Source of the DNA: JAAYZM01 sp964510785
Lineage (GTDB): Bacteria; Actinomycetota; Actinomycetes; Actinomycetales; Cellulomonadaceae
NCBI GenBank assembly: GCA_964510785.1
Contig: CAZECM010000015.1
Span: 1-53,820, forward strand
Reading direction: 5' to 3'
DNA length: 53,820 nt
Made by a program: the position numbers and the translations under genes. The notes beneath the pieces were generated by a model. It was not told where the DNA came from. It did not search any database and saw only the letters and a list, made by a program, of their open reading frames with translations. The stretch's first letter is position 1. Every line of letters begins with the position of its first letter. Below are positions 1-7,695 of the stretch, one piece after another.

Positions 1-693
1 GCAACGCTGCGCACCCGGCTCGAGCCGGGCGTCGAGCTCCCCCGGGGCGAGTGCGTCCGCGACACCTGCGACGAGGCAGTGGTTGAGCCCGCAGACCAGC
101 TCGGTCTCGTCCTGGGCGAGCGTGTGGAACGGGCAGTTGGCGAGCTCGACCCGGTCACCCTCGCGGCGGGGTTCGTAGCCGTGCGGGGCGAGGGCGACGC
201 AGACACCGTCGAGTGGATCGGCAGGCGCGTCCGGGGCTGCGGCGGCCTCGCGCCCGGCGTCGGCCCCGAACTCGGCGAACCCCCGCTCGAGGCACGGGCG
301 CACGGGCTCGCCCGTCGCCGCGGACTCGGCGATGCCCGCCGCCATGAGGCGACCGGCGAGCTCGTAGCCGCGTGCCGGGAGCGAGATGGCGAACTCGCGT
401 CCGGAGCGGCGATACACCTTGGCCGGCCTGCCCGCGCCCGGTCCTGAGCGACCCGAGGTGCGCACGAGCTGGGAGGTGAGCAGGCCCTCGGCCTCGAGCC
501 GGTCGAGGTGGAACTTGGCCTGGTGGTGGGCGATGCCCACGGCCGCGGCCGCCGCGTCGCGGCTCACGGGCTCGCGAGCCCCCACGACGGCGTCGTACAG
601 CGCGCGCCGCACGGGGTCCGCGAGCGCGCCGATGCCGGCCGTGGCCTCCTCGACGGGGACGCGACCGGCGTCCGTACCGTCAGCTCGCCGCAT
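1..693 (-). CDS. SufR-like winged-helix (ArsR-type) transcriptional regulator, C-terminus beyond window
   Basis: Reading leftward from ATG at 693, 231 codons run to the window edge without a stop, so the C-terminus is missing. Residues 15-80 form a winged helix: an ALADPVRRALYDAV helix, then a recognition segment VGIAHHQAKFHLDRLEAEGLL, then a wing rich in Gly and Arg ending GRPAKVYRRSG. The last ~60 residues carry clustered cysteines (DGVC, ANCPFH, ELVCGLNHC). Such a cluster is known from SufR-type repressors that bind an iron-sulfur cluster, but the spacing here is not the classic SufR spacing, so a metal or redox role is inference. The gene is divergent from folE and a ferredoxin reductase, and the shared 74 bp upstream region is AT-rich, which suggests control of that pair. 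A plain ArsR-like regulator without a cofactor is the alternative. Confidence 0.75.
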   Translation of the reverse strand, partial: MRRADGTDAGRVPVEEATAGIGALADPVRRALYDAVVGAREPVSRDAAAAAVGIAHHQAKFHLDRLEAEGLLTSQLVRTSGRSGPGAGRPAKVYRRSGREFAISLPARGYELAGRLMAAGIAESAATGEPVRPCLERGFAEFGADAGREAAAAPDAPADPLDGVCVALAPHGYEPRREGDRVELANCPFHTLAQDETELVCGLNHCLVAGVADALAPGELDARLEPGAQRC

Positions 694-705
694 CTGTGCC
701 TCCGC

Positions 706-756
706 TTGACGATCAGGGATACCGCTTCTAATGTAGAATATATCGTCTGATAGAAT
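706..756 (+). promoter_or_regulatory. folE promoter with direct-repeat candidate operator
   Basis: TTGACG at 706-711 and TAATGT at 729-734 are separated by 17 bp, a good sigma-70-like pair for folE. Two copies of TAGAAT (734-739 and 751-756) are spaced 17 bp start to start and overlap the expected transcription start. This AT-rich patch stands out in a very GC-rich region and could bind the divergent winged-helix regulator. The promoter match is seen; the operator role is inference. Confidence 0.55.
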
Positions 757-767
757 TGGAGCAAGGC

Positions 768-1379
768 ATGACTGCAGAGGTGCAAGACGCCGCCGTCGGC
801 GCCCGCCCCACCGTGGCACCGGCGCTCGACGAGCTCGCGCTCCATGCCGCCTCCCGCGCGGCCCGGGACTTCCTCGAGGCCCTCGGCGTCTCGTTCGAGG
901 AGCCCGGCATGCACGCCTCCCCGCTCCGCATGGCCCGGGCCTACGCCGCGATGCTCACCCCGCGCCCCTTCGAGGCGACGACCTTCCCCAACGACGCCGG
1001 GTACGACGAGCTCGTGCTCGTGCGCGACATCCCCGTCCAGTCGGTGTGCGAGCACCACCTGCTGCCGTTCACGGGTGTCGCGCACGTGGGCTACCTGCCC
1101 GGCGAGACGATCCTCGGGCTGTCCAAGCTCGCGCGCGTCGTCGAGCACTTCGCGCGCCGGCCCCAGGTCCAGGAGCGCCTCACGCGCCAGGTCGTGGACT
1201 GGCTCGACGAGCACGTGCGTCCCCGCGGCGTCGGCGTCGTCGTCGAGGCCGAGCACTCGTGCATGACGCTGCGCGGGGTCCGGGCCACCGGGGCGCTCAC
1301 CCGCACGAACGCGTTCGCCGGCCAGCTCCGCGAGGCGGGCACCGCCCGGGCCGAGTTCCTCGCAGCCGTAGGAGGTTGA
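768..1379 (+). CDS. folE: GTP cyclohydrolase I
   Basis: This enzyme converts GTP to 7,8-dihydroneopterin triphosphate, the first step of folate and pterin synthesis. The product is 203 residues. The zinc ligands are visible: C94 and H97 in the VCEHHLLPF motif and C165 in the AEHSCMTLRGV motif. ATG at 768 was chosen because GGAG at 758-761 sits 6 bases upstream; an in-frame TTG at 756 overlaps that ribosome binding site and is less likely. The gene is followed after 1 bp by a ferredoxin reductase, whose ribosome binding site lies inside the folE 3' end, so the two are probably one transcript. The usual actinobacterial partners (ftsH, folP, folB, folK) are absent here, so this may be a second or specially regulated copy. 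Confidence 0.93.
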   Translation: MTAEVQDAAVGARPTVAPALDELALHAASRAARDFLEALGVSFEEPGMHASPLRMARAYAAMLTPRPFEATTFPNDAGYDELVLVRDIPVQSVCEHHLLPFTGVAHVGYLPGETILGLSKLARVVEHFARRPQVQERLTRQVVDWLDEHVRPRGVGVVVEAEHSCMTLRGVRATGALTRTNAFAGQLREAGTARAEFLAAVGG

Positions 1380-1380
1380 G

Positions 1381-2592
1381 ATGTCGTACGAACCCGTCGT
1401 CGTGGTGGGGGCCGGGCTCACCGGCGCCCACGTGGTCACCACGCTGCGCGAGGAGGGCTACGACGGACCGGTCACCCTCCTCGGCGAGGAGGGTGAGCCG
1501 CCGTACGAGCGCCCGCCGCTGTCCAAGGGCTTCCTGCAGGGCACGGCCCCGTTCGAGGACGCCGTCGTCCACCCCGTCGCGTGGTACGCGGAGCACGACG
1601 TGGACCTCCGGCTCGGGGCGCGCGCCGTCGCGATCGACCGTGCCGCGCAGGAGGTCGAGCTCGCGACGGGGGAACGGCTCGGCTACGGGCGGCTCGTGCT
1701 CGCGACCGGTTCGGCCGCGCGCACCCTCGACGTCCCGGGCGCGGACCTCGCCGGCGTCCACACGCTGCGCAGCGCGGCGGACTCGCGCGCCCTCAAGGCG
1801 GCGCTCGGTCCCGGGGTGCGACTCGTGGTGGTCGGTGCGGGGTGGATCGGGCTCGAGCTCGCGGCGTCGGCCCGCGGCCTCGGCGCGGAGGTGACCGTGC
1901 TCGAGGCGGCCCCGCTGCCGCTGGGCCGCGTGCTCGGGCCGCGGATCGCCCAGCACTTCGCGGACCTGCACCGCGCGCACGGCGTCGACCTGCGCACGGG
2001 CGTAGGGGTGCAGGGCTTCGCGGGGGCGGGCGGGCGCGTCACGGGCGTGCTGGCCGACGGCGGCACGCTCGGTGCCGACCTCGTCGTCGTCGGCGTCGGG
2101 GCCGTGCCCCGCACGGAGCTCGCCGCCACGGCCGGGCTCGAGCTGGACCGGGGCGGCGTCGTGGTCGACGAGTTCCTGCGCTCGAGCGACGCGCACGTCC
2201 TCGCCGCGGGGGACGTGGCGCTCGCGCGCAACACCGCCCTCGACGGCTCGCTGCGCGTCGAGCACTGGGACAACGCGATGCGCCAGGGGCAGCTCGCCGC
2301 GAGGACGATCCTCGCCACGGGCGACACCTACGACTGGCTGCCGTACTTCTTCACCGACCAGTACGACCTCGGGATGGAGTACGTGGGGCACTCCGGGGTG
2401 GACGACGACGTCGTGGTGCGCGGCGAGCTCGCGAGCGGGGAGCTCATCGCCTTCTGGCTCGCGGCCGGGCGCGTCACGGCCGCCATGAACGTCAACGTCT
2501 GGGACGTGAGCGACACCCTGCGCGCCGTGGTGGGGCGCACCGTGGCGCCCGAGCGTCTCGCGGACCCGGCGGTGCCGCTCGACGAGCTCTGA
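1381..2592 (+). CDS. FAD-dependent ferredoxin reductase (rhodocoxin/putidaredoxin reductase type)
   Basis: A 403-residue flavoprotein of the pyridine nucleotide-disulfide oxidoreductase superfamily. It has an N-terminal FAD-binding GAGLTG fingerprint (residues 10-15), the PYERPPLSKGFLQG segment typical of putidaredoxin-reductase-like enzymes, an NAD(P)H-binding GAGWIGLE fingerprint near residue 155, and the second FAD motif AAGDVA near residue 278. The segment YDWLPYFFTDQYD marks the C-terminal interface domain. Such enzymes pass electrons from NAD(P)H to a [2Fe-2S] ferredoxin serving a cytochrome P450 or dioxygenase. No ferredoxin or oxygenase gene is visible nearby. GGAGG at 1371-1375 precedes the ATG by 5 bases. 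Cotranscription with folE is likely, but a functional link is not obvious. Confidence 0.88.
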   Translation: MSYEPVVVVGAGLTGAHVVTTLREEGYDGPVTLLGEEGEPPYERPPLSKGFLQGTAPFEDAVVHPVAWYAEHDVDLRLGARAVAIDRAAQEVELATGERLGYGRLVLATGSAARTLDVPGADLAGVHTLRSAADSRALKAALGPGVRLVVVGAGWIGLELAASARGLGAEVTVLEAAPLPLGRVLGPRIAQHFADLHRAHGVDLRTGVGVQGFAGAGGRVTGVLADGGTLGADLVVVGVGAVPRTELAATAGLELDRGGVVVDEFLRSSDAHVLAAGDVALARNTALDGSLRVEHWDNAMRQGQLAARTILATGDTYDWLPYFFTDQYDLGMEYVGHSGVDDDVVVRGELASGELIAFWLAAGRVTAAMNVNVWDVSDTLRAVVGRTVAPERLADPAVPLDEL

Positions 2593-2666
2593 CGGGCCGT
2601 CCGGTGCCCCGGTGGCGCTCCGGTAGCGTGCTCACCGGCAGCCGTCGTCGGCCCGGAAGGTAGCGC

Positions 2667-4148
2667 GTGTTCCCCATCGTCCCGCAGCCCGTCGAGGTCA
2701 CCGCGCTCGCCGGACAACCGGCCGAGCTCACGTCCGCCACCCGGCTCGTGACGGGCGCCACCGCCGAGGAGCTCGAGGCGGGGGTCATGCTCGCCGCCGT
2801 GCTCGGTGGCCTCATCGACCAGGCCATCGCCGTCGTGCAGGCCGACGCCGACGACGACGCCCCCCGGCCCGGCGACATCGTGCTGCGACTCGACCCCGGG
2901 GCCGGCCCGGCCGGCTCGGACAGCGAGGAGCGGTACACCCTCGAGTGCTCCGGTGGTGCCGCCGTGCTCGCCGCGCCGACCGTGACCGGGATCCTGCGCG
3001 CCATGGCGACGCTCGGTCAGCTCCTCGCGCCCACGGCCACGGGCGGCTACCTCGTCCCGGCCGTGCGGGTGGTCGACGCGCCCCGCTACCCGTGGCGTGG
3101 CCTGAGCCTCGACGTCGCGCGGCACTTCTTCGGGCTCGACGACGTCAAGCGGGTCGTCTCGCTCATGACGCGCTACAAGCTCAACGTGCTCCACCTGCAC
3201 CTCTCGGACGACCAGGGCTGGCGGCTGCAGATCCCCTCGCGTCCGGCGCTCACCGGGCTCGCCTCGGGCACGAGCGTGGGCGGGGGGCCCGGCGGATTCT
3301 TCACGGTCGACGAGTTCACCGAGCTGCAGCTGTTCGCGCGGGCGCGTGGCATCACCGTGGTGCCCGAGATCGACGTACCCGGGCACACCAACGCGGCGCT
3401 GCACGCCTACCCCGAGCTCAACCCCGACGGCGTCGCCAAGCCCGTCTATACCGGGATCGAAGTGGGTTTCTCGACCCTCGACGCGTCGCTCCCAGCCACC
3501 GAGTCGTTCTTGCGCGACGTGCTGGGCGACGTGGCAGCGATGACCCACGGGCCGTGGGTGCACCTCGGCGGCGACGAGGCCCACGGCACGGCGCGCGAGG
3601 ACTACGAGGCGATCGTCTCCCTTGCCGCGCGCATCCTGCGGGAGGCCGGCAAGACCCCCGTGGGGTGGCAGGAGTTCGCCGCGAGCCCGTCGTCGTCGTC
3701 CGCCGTCGTGCAGCTGTGGGACATGCGGCTGCCGCTCGAGCCGCTCGCCGCTGCCGCCCGGGCCGGCGCCCAGGTGCTGCTGAGCCCCGCCGACCGCATC
3801 TACCTCGACATGAAGTACCACGACGGCTACCCGCTCGGGCTCGACTGGGCCGGCACCGTGGAGCTGCGCGACGCCTACGGGTGGGAGCCCGCCGAGGCCG
3901 TCCCGGGCCTCGACCCCGAGGCGATCGTGGGGATCGAGGCCGCCGTCTGGACCGAGACGCTCACGGACCTCGACGAGCTCGCCACGATGCTGCTGCCGCG
4001 CCTCACCGCGGCCGCGGAGGTCGCGTGGACCCGGCCCGAGCTGCGTGACTGGGACTCCTACGCCGCGCGCATCGCGGGGCAGTGGCGGCGCTGGGAGCGC
4101 AACGGGCTGAGCTGGCACCGCAGCCCGAACGTGGACTGGGCGCCGTAA
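2667..4148 (+). CDS. GH20 beta-N-acetylhexosaminidase
   Basis: A 493-residue glycoside hydrolase family 20 enzyme that removes terminal GlcNAc/GalNAc from glycans such as chitobiose or muropeptides. The N-terminal ~130 residues resemble the GH20 non-catalytic domain (VTGILRAMATLGQLL). The TIM barrel starts at PRYPWRGLSLDVARHF and includes YKLNVLHLHLSDDQGW and VPEIDVPGHTNAAL. The catalytic Asp-Glu pair is D303-E304 in HLGGDEAHG, and VGWQEF, VQLWD and EAAVWTETL follow as expected. The GTG start at 2667 is supported by GGAAGG at 2655-2660. No signal peptide is seen at this start, so the enzyme is probably intracellular and may recycle imported cell-wall or chitin disaccharides. Confidence 0.9.
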   Translation: MFPIVPQPVEVTALAGQPAELTSATRLVTGATAEELEAGVMLAAVLGGLIDQAIAVVQADADDDAPRPGDIVLRLDPGAGPAGSDSEERYTLECSGGAAVLAAPTVTGILRAMATLGQLLAPTATGGYLVPAVRVVDAPRYPWRGLSLDVARHFFGLDDVKRVVSLMTRYKLNVLHLHLSDDQGWRLQIPSRPALTGLASGTSVGGGPGGFFTVDEFTELQLFARARGITVVPEIDVPGHTNAALHAYPELNPDGVAKPVYTGIEVGFSTLDASLPATESFLRDVLGDVAAMTHGPWVHLGGDEAHGTAREDYEAIVSLAARILREAGKTPVGWQEFAASPSSSSAVVQLWDMRLPLEPLAAAARAGAQVLLSPADRIYLDMKYHDGYPLGLDWAGTVELRDAYGWEPAEAVPGLDPEAIVGIEAAVWTETLTDLDELATMLLPRLTAAAEVAWTRPELRDWDSYAARIAGQWRRWERNGLSWHRSPNVDWAP

Positions 4149-4150
4149 GG

Positions 4151-6079
4151 CTAGACCCAGCTCGGCAGCCACATGTGCAGCTGCCAGAACCGGTACGGGA
4201 CCACCTGGGCGGTCCAGATCGGATAGAAGAACACCGAGACGGCGACCACGGCGATCAGGAACAGGCCCACCCAGAAGAACCCCCGGTCGCGGCGATGTCG
4301 ATCCGCATCCGGTGGGCCGAGCACCTTGCCGATCACGTACGTGAGCGTCAGGATCACCCACGGCGTGAACGCGATCGCGTAGAAGGTGAAGATCGTGCGG
4401 TGGGAGTAGGCGAGCCACGGCACCCAGCCCGCGAGGTAGCCGGAGAGCACCGCGAACGCGCGCCAGTCGCGCCCCGCGACGAGCCAGAAGACGACGAACG
4501 GGATCGCGATAGCCGCGCCCCACCAGATGAGCGGGTTGCCGATCGAGAGCACCGCCTGGACGCAGCGGTCCCAGCCGCACGCGTGCTCCGGGTCGGGGAT
4601 GTCGTTCCACAGGAACGACGTCGGGCGGACCTGCAGGAGCCACCCGAGCGGGTGCGCCTCGTAGGAGTGCTCGGACGTGAGGTTGTTGTGGAACTTCCAC
4701 ATGTCGAGGTGGTACTTCCACCACGAGCGCCACGCCTCCGGCAGCCACGTCACACCCTCGCCGGGATGCTCTGCCGCCCAGTGCCGCCCGTACGTCGCGT
4801 CGTTGCGGAACCACCCCGTCCAGCTCGCGAGGTAGGTGCCGACGACGACGGGCACCATGACCGCGGCGGCGATCGCACCGTCCTTGAAGATCCCCGAGGC
4901 GAACCAGCCCTCGACGCCCGCGCGGCGCCGGGCCGTGATGTCCCACAGCACCGACATGAGCGCGAACACGGCGAAGAAGTAGAGACCCGACCACTTGGTG
5001 CCGACCGCGAGCCCGAGCGCGAGGGCCGCGACGATGCGCCACCACCGGATGCCCAGGCCGGGCCCCCAGCGGCTCAGCTCACCCGCCGCCTCGAGCTGTT
5101 CTGCGCAGCGTCTCGCGAGGCGGCGCCTCGCCTGTTCTCGGTCCAGCAGGAGCGCGCCGAACGCGGCGAGCGCGAAGAACATGAGCGTGTTGTCGAGCAG
5201 GGCCGTGCGCGAGTGGACGATCGCCATGCCGTCGACGGCGAACAGCAGGCCGGCGATGACGCCGAGCGTGGTCGAGGCGAACAGCCTGCGCGCCGAGCGA
5301 GCGAGCATGAGGACCGCGAGCGTGCCGAGGATCGCCGTGGTGATGCGCCACGTCGCGGCGTTGGCCGGTTCGCCGAGGTGGAAGCTCAGCGCGATGACCC
5401 ACTTGCCGATCGGCGGGTGCACCACGTAGTCGCCCGTGGGCAGGAAGCCGTCGAGGAAGCCGGACTCGAACTGCTCGTTGTAGTCGTCGGGCCAGTTCGC
5501 GTCGAAGCCCGTCCGGAAGTACGTGTAGCCCTGCTTGACGTAGTACGTCTCGTCGAAGACGAGCTCCTGGGGGCGCCCCAGGTTCAGGAAGCGGACGTAC
5601 CCCGCGAACGCCGTGACGAGCAGCGGGCCGAGCCAGCCGTAGATGCGAGCGCGGACGGTCGCGTCGAGGCGCAGCGCTCGCTCGCCGAGCAGGCGGCGCA
5701 GCAGATGCTCCTCGGGGGAGGGCGGTGGGGTGTCGTCCTCCGGCTCCATGGTCAGGACGATGCGCTCGGTCTCCTGGGTGCCGTCGTCGGGCGCCGTGGG
5801 GAAGGACGGCCACCGGTCGGTCGTGGGGGCCGGCGGTGCCGCGGGGGAAGCCGGGAGGGCCGGGTCGCCGTCGGGCGCCGTCGTCGGCGAGGAGCTCACG
5901 GGGGAGACGGCTGCCGGGGATACCGCCGTCGGCGCGGCCGGGCTCGCCGCGGAGGGTGCCGCGGGGGGCGAGTCGGGCGAGGGAGCCGACGACGGCGAGA
6001 CCTCGGGCTCGCGCGGTCCCAGCACGGACCGGCGTACCGGGGGGAGTGCGGGGTCGTCCTGCCCCGGGGTCGTCGCCAC
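4151..6079 (-). CDS. Protein O-mannosyltransferase (dolichyl/polyprenyl-phosphate-mannose: protein, GT39)
   Basis: A 642-residue integral membrane glycosyltransferase that moves mannose from a polyprenyl phosphate carrier onto Ser/Thr of secreted proteins. After a ~115-residue cytoplasmic tail rich in Pro, Ala and Ser comes the PMT core. The hallmark acidic pair is D176-E177 in VFDETYYVKQ, and VVHPPIGKW is also typical, followed by about ten hydrophobic segments. The C-terminus has FTFYAIAFTPWVILTLTYVIG and ends WLPSWV. GTG at 6079 is taken as the start because the protein reads MATTPGQDD there and the rsmI start is only 39 bp away on the other strand. Divergent PMT-rsmI is also the M. tuberculosis arrangement (Rv1002c-Rv1003). 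Pro/Ser/Thr-rich exported proteins in this window are plausible substrates. Confidence 0.93.
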   Translation of the reverse strand: MATTPGQDDPALPPVRRSVLGPREPEVSPSSAPSPDSPPAAPSAASPAAPTAVSPAAVSPVSSSPTTAPDGDPALPASPAAPPAPTTDRWPSFPTAPDDGTQETERIVLTMEPEDDTPPPSPEEHLLRRLLGERALRLDATVRARIYGWLGPLLVTAFAGYVRFLNLGRPQELVFDETYYVKQGYTYFRTGFDANWPDDYNEQFESGFLDGFLPTGDYVVHPPIGKWVIALSFHLGEPANAATWRITTAILGTLAVLMLARSARRLFASTTLGVIAGLLFAVDGMAIVHSRTALLDNTLMFFALAAFGALLLDREQARRRLARRCAEQLEAAGELSRWGPGLGIRWWRIVAALALGLAVGTKWSGLYFFAVFALMSVLWDITARRRAGVEGWFASGIFKDGAIAAAVMVPVVVGTYLASWTGWFRNDATYGRHWAAEHPGEGVTWLPEAWRSWWKYHLDMWKFHNNLTSEHSYEAHPLGWLLQVRPTSFLWNDIPDPEHACGWDRCVQAVLSIGNPLIWWGAAIAIPFVVFWLVAGRDWRAFAVLSGYLAGWVPWLAYSHRTIFTFYAIAFTPWVILTLTYVIGKVLGPPDADRHRRDRGFFWVGLFLIAVVAVSVFFYPIWTAQVVPYRFWQLHMWLPSWV

Positions 6080-6118
6080 GCGGTCATCGTAGGCCAGCAC
6101 CCGTGGCAGGCTGGGCGC

Positions 6119-6949
6119 GTGGCCGGGCGATTCGTACTTGCGGCGACCCCCATCGGGAACGACGCCGACGCCTCGGCGCGCCTGCGCAACCTGCTCGAGG
6201 GCGCCGACGTGGTCGCGGCGGAGGACACGCGGCGCACCCGGGCGCTCGCGGCTCGGCTCGGCGTGTCGATCGGCGGGCGGGTGCTGAGCTTCCACGAGCA
6301 CAACGAGGCGGGGCGGCTCATCGAGCTCGTGGAGCTCGTGCGCGAGGGAGCGACCGTGCTCGTCGTGTCGGACGCCGGGATGCCCACCGTGTCCGACCCG
6401 GGGTTCCGCGCCGTGGCGGCCGCCGTCGCCGAGGGGCTCGACGTGACGTGCGCCCCGGGGCCGAGCGCCGTGCTCGCCGCGCTCGCGCTCTCCGGGCTCG
6501 CGACCGACCGGTTCTGCTTCGAGGGGTTCGTGCCGCGCAAGGCCGGTGAGCGGGCGCGTGTGCTCGGGGCGCTCGCGGCCGAGCCGCGCACGATGGTGTT
6601 CTTCGAGGCGCCGCACCGGCTCGCCGAGACGCTCGCTGCGATGGCCGCCGCGTTCGGGGGCGAGCGGCGCGGGGCGGTGTGCCGCGAGCTCACCAAGACG
6701 TACGAAGAGGTGGTGCGGGCACCCCTCGGCGAGCTCGCCGCCTGGGCGCAGGACCCGGTGCGCGGGGAGATCGTCGTCGTCGTCGCCGGCGCCGCCCCTC
6801 GCGAGGCGGACCTCGACTCGCTCGTCGCCGAGGTGCTCGACCGTTCCGCCGCGGGGGAGCGGCTCAAGGACGTGGTGCGGGATCTCGCCGGTGCGTCCGG
6901 GGTGGGCCAGCGCGAGCTCTACGCGGCCGCCCTCGCTGCACGGGGCTGA
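6119..6949 (+). CDS. rsmI: 16S rRNA (cytidine1402-2'-O)-methyltransferase
   Basis: A 276-residue tetrapyrrole-methylase-fold enzyme that 2'-O-methylates C1402 of 16S rRNA. Visible motifs are LAATPIGN near residues 7-14, AEDTRRTRALAARLG, LSFHEHNE, VSDAGMPTVSDPGFR and CAPGPSAVLAALALSGL, followed by FFEAPHRL and CRELTKTYEEV. The GTG at 6119 is chosen because the family's N-terminus begins right before LAATPIGN. The long open frame upstream overlaps the divergent PMT gene and is not coding. There is no clear ribosome binding site. The 39 bp gap to the divergent gene is very short, so at least one of the two transcripts is probably leaderless. Confidence 0.94.
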   Translation: MAGRFVLAATPIGNDADASARLRNLLEGADVVAAEDTRRTRALAARLGVSIGGRVLSFHEHNEAGRLIELVELVREGATVLVVSDAGMPTVSDPGFRAVAAAVAEGLDVTCAPGPSAVLAALALSGLATDRFCFEGFVPRKAGERARVLGALAAEPRTMVFFEAPHRLAETLAAMAAAFGGERRGAVCRELTKTYEEVVRAPLGELAAWAQDPVRGEIVVVVAGAAPREADLDSLVAEVLDRSAAGERLKDVVRDLAGASGVGQRELYAAALAARG

Positions 6950-6991
6950 ATGGTGCTGGGCTGAGTGGTGCTGGGCGGGGCGGCGCTGCCC

Positions 6992-7627
6992 TCAGCCCAC
7001 GAGCAGGGCGATCGCGATCGCGAGCATGACCACGCAGACCACGCCGTCGAGCACGCGCCACGCCCCGGGGCTCGTGAAGTAGCGCGCGAGCAGCCGTGAC
7101 CCGAAGCCGAGCGCGCCGAACCACGCGAGGCTCGCGACCGCCGCCCCCGCCCCGAACGCCCAGCGCGCACCGCCGGGGTAGCCGCTCGCGACGGAGCCCA
7201 GCAGGAAGACCGTGTCGAGGTACACGTGCGGGTTGAGCCACGTCAGCGCGAGCGCGGTGAGCACGGTCGTCCGGAGTGTGGCGGTGCGCGGGGAGTCCGT
7301 CCTGGGAGTCCCGTCCGCGATGCTCGCGTCGCGCCGGGGCCGCAGTGCCCGCCGTGCCGCGAGTGCCGCGTAGCCGAGCAGGAACGCGGCGCCGGCGAAC
7401 CTGGCGACGGTGGCGGCCCATGGCCAGCGCTCGACGAGGGCCCCCAGCCCGGCGACACCCGCGGCGATGAGCACGACGTCGGACAGCGCGCACACCGCGA
7501 CGACGGCGCCCACGTGCTCGCGCGCAAGTCCCTGGCGGAGCACGAACACGTTCTGCGCGCCGATCGCGATGATGAGCGAGGCGCCGAGGCCGAGGCCGGC
7601 GAGCGCGGGAGCGAGGTAGGCGATCAT
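6992..7627 (-). CDS. lysE: LysE/ArgO-type basic amino acid exporter
   Basis: A 211-residue membrane protein of the LysE family, which exports lysine and arginine. The N-terminal signature GLGLGASLIIAIGAQNVFVLRQGL is characteristic, as is TALALTWLNPHVYLDTVFLLG in the middle. Five or six hydrophobic segments are visible. The gene is divergent from a LysG/ArgP-type regulator with 68 bp between the starts, the classic lysG-lysE arrangement in which lysine- or arginine-bound LysG activates export. TACCGT at 7634-7639 lies 6 bases upstream of the ATG on this strand and no Shine-Dalgarno is present, so translation may be leaderless. Downstream, 6945-6976 contains two near-identical 15-base repeats (GGCTGA-TGGTGCT). 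Confidence 0.93.
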   Translation of the reverse strand: MIAYLAPALAGLGLGASLIIAIGAQNVFVLRQGLAREHVGAVVAVCALSDVVLIAAGVAGLGALVERWPWAATVARFAGAAFLLGYAALAARRALRPRRDASIADGTPRTDSPRTATLRTTVLTALALTWLNPHVYLDTVFLLGSVASGYPGGARWAFGAGAAVASLAWFGALGFGSRLLARYFTSPGAWRVLDGVVCVVMLAIAIALLVG

Positions 7628-7666
7628 CCCGCGACGGTAGGGCCGCTCATCGATGAAGTACAGCGA

Positions 7667-7680
7667 TTGTTTCTGAACAA
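7667..7680. promoter_or_regulatory. LysG-type operator between lysE and lysG
   Basis: TTGTT (7667-7671) and AACAA (7676-7680) form a perfect inverted repeat around TCTG. It also satisfies the T-N11-A rule of LysR-family sites. It is centred in the lysE-lysG intergenic region, immediately upstream of a TAAGTT hexamer (7684-7689) that would give a leaderless lysG transcript. Confidence 0.6.
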
Positions 7681-7695
7681 CGGTAAGTTCTGCTT

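Noticed and set aside
756..767. TTG start for folE at 756
   Set aside because: It overlaps the GGAG ribosome binding site that serves the ATG at 768.
2328..5045. Minus-strand open frame of 905 codons
   Set aside because: It overlaps the ferredoxin reductase, GH20 and PMT genes and has only GC-driven composition with no motif.
4082..6118. Upstream extension of rsmI to 4082
   Set aside because: The extra frame is antisense to the PMT gene and the RsmI N-terminus starts at GTG 6119.
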